64,000 nt of DNA from positions 31,252,135 through 31,316,134 of the forward strand of contig CM119264.1 in assembly GCA_051294375.1 (NCBI GenBank), given 5' to 3'. The DNA is from Paraspadella gotoi (taxonomy: Eukaryota; Chaetognatha). Position 1 is the first letter of the stretch; each line of letters starts with the position of its first letter. The position numbers and the translations under genes are program-made. The notes under the pieces were generated by a model that saw only the letters and a list, made by a program, of their open reading frames with translations, was not told the DNA's origin and did no database searches. Positions 55,383 to 64,000 of the stretch are shown here, in pieces.

Positions 55383-55931
55383 TTGTGATAGGTTTCAAAT
55401 AAATTCGATTAAACGGCTCTCTTTTCCGAGGGAGTCCCATTTCTGTTTTAACCTTAATATTTAACCTAAACTAACTCTAAAAACTTTTCTTTAATATTTA
55501 ACCTTAACTTCTAAACATAAACCCTTGTTTGTCAATTTAATTATATTCTATTTATAAATGCCTTATTATGTCATCATTGTGTCATTGTTCATATCACATT
55601 TTACCGCGAAGAAAAAAAATAATAGTACAATTTATACACTCCTAGCAATATAGTGTTTATACGAACTGTTTCAATTGTAAGAAGGAAACTCTCACTTAAG
55701 TATTAAAATACACATTAAAATGTACAAGGAACTGACCGTATTAAACAGTTGTCGTATTTAACAGTTCACTAAATGAAAAGACCAACACTTAGCGAAATAC
55801 AAAAGAGCAAAAATGCTAATTCGGTAATTGTCATTCATACGATTAGAGTAAAAAAGAAAATTAAATAAAATCTCTCATTCCACATTTTTTTTTTAATTTT
55901 TAACTTTATCACTTAAAAAAATCTTTCCCTT

Positions 55932-55935
55932 ATAT

Positions 55936-55976
<41 letters not shown>

Positions 55977-56080
55977 TTCTCTCTCTCTCTCTCTATCGCT
56001 CTCTTCGCTTTTTTTCTCACCAAATTAAATGAAAATAAAAATCAGGAAAAAAGAAATTCTCCGGGACAGAAAACAAAGAG

Positions 56081-56119
<39 letters not shown>

Positions 56120-56158
56120 GAGACGAGAGAGAGAGAGGAGGAGAGAGAGAGAGAGACG
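55932..56158. repeat. (CT)n and (GA)n tracts
   Basis: CT at 55932-56004 and GA at 56081-56158, the latter broken by single-base slips. Confidence 0.95.
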
Positions 56159-56369
56159 TTAAAACAAGGAACGGTTAATTCAAATGTTTTGCGCCGCAGT
56201 GACTGCCTTATTACGTATTTTTCTCATGACATGACAGGACATGACATGACGTGATTTGACTACTATAACTTTCTTAGACCGTGTATTTATGACACGCACT
56301 GTATCGGAATTTCGTCTTTTATTCTTTATAGTTTTAGGATTTCCTGAAGGTGGCGCTTGCAGTCCTTTA

Positions 56370-56516
56370 ACTATATGCAAGTTATGAGCATTTTTAACGT
56401 AAGTGGGACAGACCAACGGATCGACAGACCGACGGATCGACAGACCGAAAGACCGTCCGAACGACCGACCGAAAAGTGAGTTATGGAGTTGCTCCGCGAG
56501 TGCTCGCGGCGCAACT
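56370..56516 (-). mobile_element. Hairpin/GGTC-core element, inverted copy
   Basis: ttatgagcatttttaacgta, agtgggacagaccaacgg core, aaaagtgagttat, then the hairpin GTTGCTCCGCGAG/CTCGCGGCGCAAC at 56487-56516. Reverse orientation to the copy at 5028. Confidence 0.65.
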
Positions 56517-56649
56517 AAAAAAGGTTGGATAATCTACATTTAGATGAAAGAAAGGATTGAAGTTGTTATGAGGTGGCAGCCGCAGTTTGGATATTGGAAA
56601 ACATTAGAAGGAAAACGGAAATTGAATTCATGGAAGCAAAGAAAATCAG

Positions 56650-56733
56650 AGTCTCTCTCTCGCTCTCTCGCTCTGGCTCTCTCTCTCCCTCTGGCTCTCT
56701 TTGGCTCTCCCGTCTTTGTTCCTCTTTCTCACG

Positions 56734-56779
<46 letters not shown>

Positions 56780-56815
56780 GGCTCTCTTTTTCTCTCTCTT
56801 TCTCTCTCTCTTTCT
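56650..56815. repeat. (CT)n-rich tract
   Basis: Interrupted CT repeats, followed by a SINE-like fragment at 56850-56940. Confidence 0.95.
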
Positions 56816-57246
56816 ACTCACTCACATTCTCAATATCTAATATCGTCTCCAAACCCAAAGGTCCGGGGTTCTCGCCCGGTAGTCGCCTTGCAGTTAAGAG
56901 CGACGGGGCGTTTATCCCGCCTGTAACACGGTGGCCACTTTTTTCCATTGATGCCTTCTTACTCCGGCTCCTGATTAGCGGACAAAACTTGTACCTTTTG
57001 CTGCTCTTTTTCGCTATTTTTTGCTCTCACCGTTGCAACTGCTTCCTCAATCGTTCAAATTATCGTCGTCGTTTCTGTCGATCTCGATCCTGACCAATGA
57101 GTCACCCAGCAAGCCAGAATTTTGTTGTTGTAAAAGTAGCGTAGGGATTCGCTGCTCCGACAAACATCAAGGGGGCATCGAAGAGCATGTCGCCACGTTA
57201 TTTTTTCTCATTAAAAGTAAGTTCGGCCTTGGCAGAAATCGTTTTT

Positions 57247-59290
57247 AGTCGGATCTGCTTATCAGCAGATCCCGACTCGATCCCGACTCTAAAACTCACT
57301 TTTTCGGTCCGTCGTCCGCCCCCTCAATATTGTCGGGCACCAGCCACTTATATCATGTCAGAACATCGAATTATGATAAATTATGGCAAAAAAAATGATG
57401 TCCGTCCGTCTTCCGTCCGTCCCGTCCGTCCGTCCGTCCGTCCGTCCGTCGCGTCCGTCCGTCCGTCCGTCCGTCCGTCCGCTCCGTCCGTTCCCGTCCC
57501 GTCCGTCCGTCCGTCCGTCGTCCGTCCACCTTAGCAAAAAACTCCAATTACCCGTGATTGGATGGATGGATTGGTATGAAATTTTGTGTGTGGGTAGGAA
57601 ACTGTGTGATTGAGATGGATATGAAGTTTCGAGGGAATCGTGCGAGTGGAAATTGGTTTAAATGGAAAAACAAAAAAATATATTTCACTTATTTGAACGC
57701 CAATTGCTCATGAGTGGATAGTGCAATTGACTTGAAAATTTTGTATGATGGTAGGAAAGTGTTGGGTGATTGAGCGGATATAAAGTTTCGATGGAATCGG
57801 TGCGAGTGGAAATGAGTTAAAATGGAAAAAACAAAAGTCATATTTTACTTGAAGTATTTTTACTTAAATTTACTACATAATTATTTTGTTATTAAAAATT
57901 GGATAGATAAATCGAAATTGAATTTTGTGTGTGGGTTAGGAAAGTATGTAGATAAAGCTGGATAAAAATTTTTTGATGGAATCGTAGGAGTGGAAAACAG
58001 TTCAAATTAGAAAACCGAAAAGACACATTTATTTGAATTTTTTAAAGTTTCCTCTCTCTCTCTCTCTGATTGATTGATGATTGATTGATGATTGATTGAT
58101 TGATTGACCAAATTATGCTAATTGACCAAATTATTGCCAGTGACCAAATTCCTGCAAGTTAATCAAGTTTTGCAAGTTGACCAAATTATGCCTGTTGACC
58201 AAATTAGGCTAGTTTGATAAAATTATGCCAGTTAATCCAAATTATGCCGGTTGACCAAATTATCTTCAATTGATCAAATTATGTGAGTGACCAAATTATG
58301 TCAGGTTGACCAAATTATGTCAGTAGACCAAATTATGCTCAGTTAACACAAATTATGTCAGTTGACCAAATTATTGCAAGTTGATTAAATTATGCAAAGT
58401 TGACCAAGATCAGCTTTTACACTTAATTATCGATTTGACCTGGAATTTTGTATAGTGAGTAGAAAAGTGTGTGATTGAACAGGAAACCAAGTTTCGATGG
58501 AATCTTTTGAGTGGAAATGAGTTTAATGGAAAAAAACAAAAAAACCTGTTACACTAATTGATTATGCTTCTTTTTCCTTTTATATTAAATGTATATGCAG
58601 GATGTATTAATAAGTCAAATAATTAATCAGTTAATTAATCAATTAGTCAATTAATTAATCAATAATTTAATTATCAGTTCAATCAATCCGTCCATCCGTC
58701 CCACCTTAGCAAAAAGCTCCAATAACTCGTGATTGGCTGGTTTGGATTTTGAAATTGAAATTTTGTAGTGTGCTGGGTATGGCGGTAGGAAAGTGTGTGA
58801 TAAAGCTGGATATAAAGTTTCGACGGAATCGTTGTGAGTGGAAATGAAGTTTAAGTGGAAAAAACATAAGTCGCATTTACTAAAATCTTTTTTATTATTT
58901 TAACCAATAAGTACTCAATTAATCTAATTGGATGGATAGATTGAGTTCAAATTTTTTGTGTGGGTAGAAAATGTGTATCGATGCTGATATAAAGTTTCGG
59001 TGGAAACGTACGAGTGGAAATGAGTTTAAATGAAAAAAATATGAGTCACCATTTACTTGAATATTTTACTTATTTAACTACCCATAATAATTGAGATGAA
59101 ATTTTGTGAGCGGGTAGGAAAAGTGTGTGAAAAAGCTAGATATAAAGTTTTGACGGAATTGTGCCAGTGGAATAAGTTTAAATGAAAAAAAAAATAAGTC
59201 ACATTTACTTGAAGCAGAAAAAATGATACAAGATAAAAAAATCCTAAAAGCATAAGGATCGTCGGCAATTGCAAAGAAGAGAGAGAGAGA

Positions 59291-59330
<40 letters not shown>

Positions 59331-59997
59331 GAGAGAGAGAGAGAGCAGTAAAATGAGCATAAGGATCGTCCGCAATTTCAAAGAGAGAGAGGAGAGAGAG
59401 AGGAGAGAAAAGAGAGAGAGAGAGAGAGAGAGAGAAGAGAGAGAAGATAGAAAGAGAAGAGTCCGAGATAAAAATTAGCGAATAAAAAAGTTGTTATTTT
59501 ACTCACTTGAATAAAATACTTAAAATACTTACAAAAATACATAAAATTGATAAATTATTATTTCCGATAACAATGTTTAATCACATGCAATATATCTAGT
59601 AAGGCCTAATATCTAGTAAGGCGCGGCCAAATTGAACACTTTTTATAACTTCTAGTTCTCTTTAAATTTTTTTTTCTTTTACTACTAAATCGATTTTCAA
59701 TATAACTTTTTGAATTAGTTCATTGGGTTGGTTGTGCACTGAAGCTTTTAAATATTCATTAATATATAATAATATATAAGTATTGACGGAATTGTGCCAG
59801 GGGAAATGAGATTAGATGGAAAAAACATAAGTCACATTTACTTGAATTCTTTAATATTAATGATTACTAATAAATGTTTTAATTAATAATAATTAATTAA
59901 TTAATTATATGTGAAAAATGATGCAAGTTAAAAAACATCTGAAAAGCATAAAGATCGTCGCCAATTGCAGAAAAAAAGAGAGAAAGAGAAGAGGGAG

Positions 59998-60032
<35 letters not shown>

Positions 60033-60265
60033 AAGAAGGAGACATAAAATAAAATAGAGAATATTTGTTTGTTTTTGATAAAATGTAAACAAAACATATT
60101 TAATAACTGTCCTAACCCAATTTTAAGGACATCGATGATGATAAGTTGAAATATAAATTTAAAATTAATTATTACATATTTAAAATTATTAATTAATTAA
60201 TATCGATTAATTAATTAATTAATTAATTATCGTAGGCAGATTCTGACATTGGTTGCTCAAACTTG
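57247..60265 (+). mobile_element. Long GTCGGATCTGC-type element, noisy
   Basis: Starts GTCGGATCTGCTTATCAGCA and ends near taggcagattctgacattgg. Contains (GTCC)n at 57400-57530, repeated 'gtgtgggtaggaaagtgtgtgat' blocks, a 'ttgaccaaattatgccag' minisatellite (58100-58410) and GA tracts. No protein. Confidence 0.55.
58100..58410. repeat. Minisatellite 'ttgaccaaattatgccag'
   Basis: About 16 degenerate copies of an 18-19-bp unit. Confidence 0.9.
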
Positions 60266-60369
60266 GTTTAAAAAAGAAGTTCGTCCCGTTGTTAAACCAG
60301 AAATTGAAAAAAAGGCTGTCAGGTGTGGGTTTAATGCTTTGACGATAAGAGAAAAGATTACGATGAACA

Positions 60370-61140
60370 CGAAAATTGTTCAAGACTGAATAAGATTAAA
60401 TAAGAAATAAAAATCGATAACTAATGAATACTGAAAATAATTAAGACATAAGAGATTGAATAAGGACTGAATAAGATTTAAGAAATAATGAATAAGATTG
60501 AATAAGACTGAATTGATAAGACTGAATAAGATTAAGAATAATGAATAAGATTGAATAAGGACTGAATGAATAAGACTGATAAGATTAAAGAAATAATAAT
60601 TGAATAAATGAATTGCAATAAGACTGATAATAAATGATAGATAAGAAGACTGAAGATAAACTGATAATTAAGAAATAATGAATAAAATTGATAAGACTGA
60701 ATTAATAAGACTGAATAAGATTTAAAGATACATGAATAAGATGAAATAAAGACTGAATTGAATAAGACTGAAATAATATTAAGAGTAATGAATAAGATTG
60801 AATAAGAGCTGAATGTGAATAAGACTGAATAAGTAATTAAGAATAATGAATTAGATTGAAGTAAAGACTGAATTGATAAGACTGAATAAGATTAAGAAGA
60901 TAGATGCAAATAAGATTGAATAAAAGACGAATTGAATAAGACTGAATAAGATTAGAGACGATAATGATAGATTGACATAAAGGACTGAATTGAATAAAGA
61001 CTGAATAAGTTAAGAGAAATGAATAAGATTAAGTAAGAGCGTGAATTGGAATAAAGCTGAATACAGATTAAGAGATTAATGGAATAAAATTGAATAAGAC
61101 TGAATTGAATAAGACTGAATAAAGATTAAGAGATACTGAA
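60370..61140. repeat. Degenerate 'gaataagattgaataagact' array
   Basis: About 770 bases of irregular gaataagact/taagaaataat units with frequent single-base slips, consistent with noisy consensus. Confidence 0.9.
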
Positions 61141-62230
61141 TTATTTAGATTTAAAACTGTGTCGCCTCATCAGCCCAGAGAGACGACGTACAATGATTTT
61201 TAGAGGCACTATGTTATGGATAAATATTTCTACCACATATCATGAGATTAGTAGCGACAAAGCATAAAGATTATTCATTCAGTCAATAGGAATAAGCTAT
61301 CTTACCCTGACTTTGGACAGGACGTGTTATGGTGAGTAAACGACTCGCGTGCACATCACTGTAGTGCATTAATAAAGGTAGTTTTTCATACATTTTTCCC
61401 TATCATTATACTGTCATATTAAAAAAAAAAAAGCGAATAACAATTTGACAAAACAATACCGTATCTCCCACGATCATTAGCGTAATGAATTAAAAAATAC
61501 AGTAATTGTTTATTAATAAATAAATTAATAATGAGATCTAGCATTGTTTGCTCAATCTTGTTGCTTTTATTTTTTTTCACTTGACAACGACGAAAAAAAC
61601 GACAAGTGGTTGGCGGAGAGCGGCAAACGATTAGTTGATTGGTTGATTGATTGATAGATGGAATAATTAATGATTAAATTAATTAATTGATTAATTGAAT
61701 ATTATTGATCAATTATGTATCTTGCTTTTAATTTAAGTTTTGTTTTTATTTTTGTTTACGAATTAACGGTATCTCTAATATTTCGAGTAAAAATCCCAGC
61801 TTCCTACTTCCCGCGTTGCTCTTTTGCCTCTTTATTACTGACATCTGAAAAATGCTTTCCATTTCTAGCCCCGGATCGCACACGACGATCGTTAGGCTTT
61901 TCTTTTGTTTCTGCTTAAAGTACAGAATTCCGAAGGCGAGTGTACAGCTGGATTCTGATTGGTGCCGTGATTTCGATATTGCGATGAGATGTTTAATCGA
62001 ATGTCTAGGCACGTGGCATCTTCAGACAAAAGTTGTCACTGGGTTTTAGTTTCTTTTCAGAGCCATTAGAAACTCTTATTCAGATATCTCGGAATCTAAT
62101 TTTTTTTTTTGTGGTGATCGCTGGTTGGTGACTGTTTCTATGAAGAGAAGCATCTGCTTTTGGTTTATTATTGGCTTCAGAAAACAAGTAAGAAAGACAC
62201 TTTAAAATTTATATATATGCTGGAGTTTGT
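61141..62230. other. AT-rich region with repeat fragments
   Basis: Fragments of two dispersed families (61270-61340; 61460-61560). No gene supported. Confidence 0.5.
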
Positions 62231-62249
62231 GATTAAATGTTGTTATTCT

Positions 62250-64000
62250 TTGCCCCCAGGGACTTCTAAAAGCAACAGATCAGGACTTATACAGACATTT
62301 TCGTCAAGTCCCTGGGCTTAGTGGACAGTCGTTCATTTCGGCCTTTTAGCCACGTCGTCTACTGAGACTTTTTGTCGTTCAGCATCTCCAGGGGCGTCTG
62401 GAAAGAACACTGCGCGCGATCGTCTCTTCTGCGCCATTTTATACCCAATTCCATCTGGTTTTGACAGCGCAGAATTTTAGTCCAGTCAGTTAGAATCAAG
62501 AACGCCACTTCTCCGAACCTTAGTTCAACATAGAAGTCTTCGTTTGCGGAACACCTGCTCAAGTGCTTCCGTCGAAGGCTCTTCTAATCCTCGCGGAGTT
62601 TGCGGACCTCCACCGGGTAAGGAAGATCAACCTGGCGTCGATCTTCTAAGGTGTCGAACGAGTCGACCGTTTCCATCAATCGAAGGCCCTTGCAACGCCT
62701 TCGACGGACGTAAGGATCCCGCGGCGCCTTTCGGACTGGCTTTCATTGCGATTAGGATCTCGGACTAGCGACGGACGCCGTTCGGGTAATTTTGGACACG
62801 TCGACGGGATTGTGCACGCCGCTCCTTCTCGAAACCTTGGCAGTGAGATTGAAGTCGGTTTCGACTTGTTTTATTTCTTCGTCTTTGCGTTAGTCGGCTG
62901 CACCGTATCTTTCGCGAAGCCTTCCTTCACTTCAACGCGTCAGTGTGCCATCGGCGGCGAACGAATAGGAACGGGGAAGATAAGCGCTGCCAGCAATCAA
63001 AAATACGATCGAGAAAGCTGAGTGCCGAAAGCCTTCAGGAACTCCCCTTTTCGGCGTCTTTGTGGACTTCGCCGCTCGTTCTTGTAAGACGAGATCAGTC
63101 GCGCTAGTGCGGGCGAAAAGAGGAGACAATCTGACGAACTTCAAGACGGCCCGGCTGATACCCTCTCCCAACTTAGCATCCGAGAATCGACAACCTTCTT
63201 CAACGGCGGACATGACTCTTTTTTCCCGACGAGTCGACCCTTCAGGAATCAACGTCTTCCTTCAAGAACCTCAACGGTCGACCAGGTTGGTCGCAGGCTC
63301 AAGCGATTTCGTACGATCGCGCCAAGGCCGCCCCGACGGAAGAAAACATCGCGTGAGGCCAACGCGATTAACTTCACTCAAGGCAACTTGTGAAATTCAT
63401 TCGTTCCACGATGAAAGACGGTATATGGAATGACGACGGCGTTGGAGGCTTTTGTCTGAGCTTCCTTCGATCGGTTCTCAGCAACATCCTCGGGCATTGC
63501 CTGTCAGCTCCAATTCGCTGGCCAATTCTATGGTCGACACTTGTTTCATCGGTTGAAAGCATAGGATCGACAGGACGCTCCGTATCCGCCGCAGCACGGA
63601 TGCGACGACGCAGAAGGAACGGAGAATACCCCAACTGTCCTTCAGCTGCAAACCATCCCCGACGACGACTACGCTTGCGTCCAACCCGACCATTATCGTC
63701 CCCTCCACGACTCTTGAAGATGACTTCGAATCGCAACGTCCGCTTCATTTTCCCGTTGACGCCGTTTCGGCGCTTGACGGATTGATTCCAGCGCACAAAA
63801 ACTATCGACACGAAGTGTGGGGTTGCGTTAGCCCAGGAGTTGCCAGCCGGCGTCTGGCGCTTTGCTCAGCATCGCAGCACGCCTGTTGCGGCATCTCAGG
63901 GACGGACGTCGCCAAGTAAAATCTGGATCGACGAAGAGACAGAGTCTTCAACAAACATCAATTTGTCGCCAACGAGAATTCAATGGTAGCTCGATTATGA
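62250..64000. other. GC-richer block at the right end, unassigned
   Basis: Base composition rises clearly and CG dinucleotides are frequent. Several frames on both strands are open for 70-145 codons, including plus-strand 63690-63919 (LEDDFESQRPLHFPVDAVSA), but none shows a motif I recognise. It could be part of a retroelement or of a gene that continues beyond the window. Confidence 0.4.

Noticed and set aside
62359-63811. Frames of 67-145 codons at the right end
   Set aside because: Several overlap on both strands in GC-rich DNA, which opens frames by chance; no motif identifies the coding one.

Overview
This window is nuclear DNA of a multicellular animal. Protein-coding exons with GT–AG introns, typical metazoan families (dihydropyrimidine dehydrogenase, lysosomal-type sialidase, TMC channel-like, SLC1 transporter), tRNA-derived SINE-like repeats and a hAT-like element all point that way. 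No species can be named. It is a draft assembly with three runs of N (1044-1840, 4099-4316, 50862-50886) and a very high load of simple repeats, mostly (GA)n/(CT)n. Many of the long open frames are low-complexity readings of those repeats.

Layout: (1) 134-7180, minus strand: a DPYD-type dihydropyrimidine dehydrogenase gene, 11 exons recognised, continuing beyond the left edge. Two coding pieces are hidden in gaps. (2) 8986-16262, plus strand: five large exons encoding a low-complexity Asn/Ala-, Ser- and Glu-rich protein that matches no family I know. It carries a roughly 40-residue motif three times. (3) 16738-21056, plus strand: ten exons of a NEU1-like sialidase. The exon phases of (2) and (3) fit together, so they may be one gene. 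(4) 37648-21985, minus strand: 15 exons of a TMC-like multi-pass membrane protein, with exon phases consistent throughout. (5) 46197-39840, minus strand: a complete 10-exon SLC1 (glutamate transporter) family member of 513 residues whose ion- and substrate-site motifs are strongly altered. (6) 46.2-64.0 kb: mostly repeats, with no gene I can support. Part of it (50887-54967) looks like a false second copy of 48397-50861 made of noisy sequence across a gap. The last 1.7 kb is GC-richer and unassigned.

The four recognised genes are not a pathway. DPYD degrades pyrimidines, the sialidase removes sialic acid, and TMC and SLC1 are membrane proteins. The main observation is structural. In at least six introns of three different genes a tandem repeat starts at, and usually contains, the 5' splice site, so the donor and the end of the exon exist in several copies. 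In three of these arrays the period is a multiple of three. A seventh duplication (141 bp = 47 codons) copies a 3' splice site of the SLC1 gene in frame.
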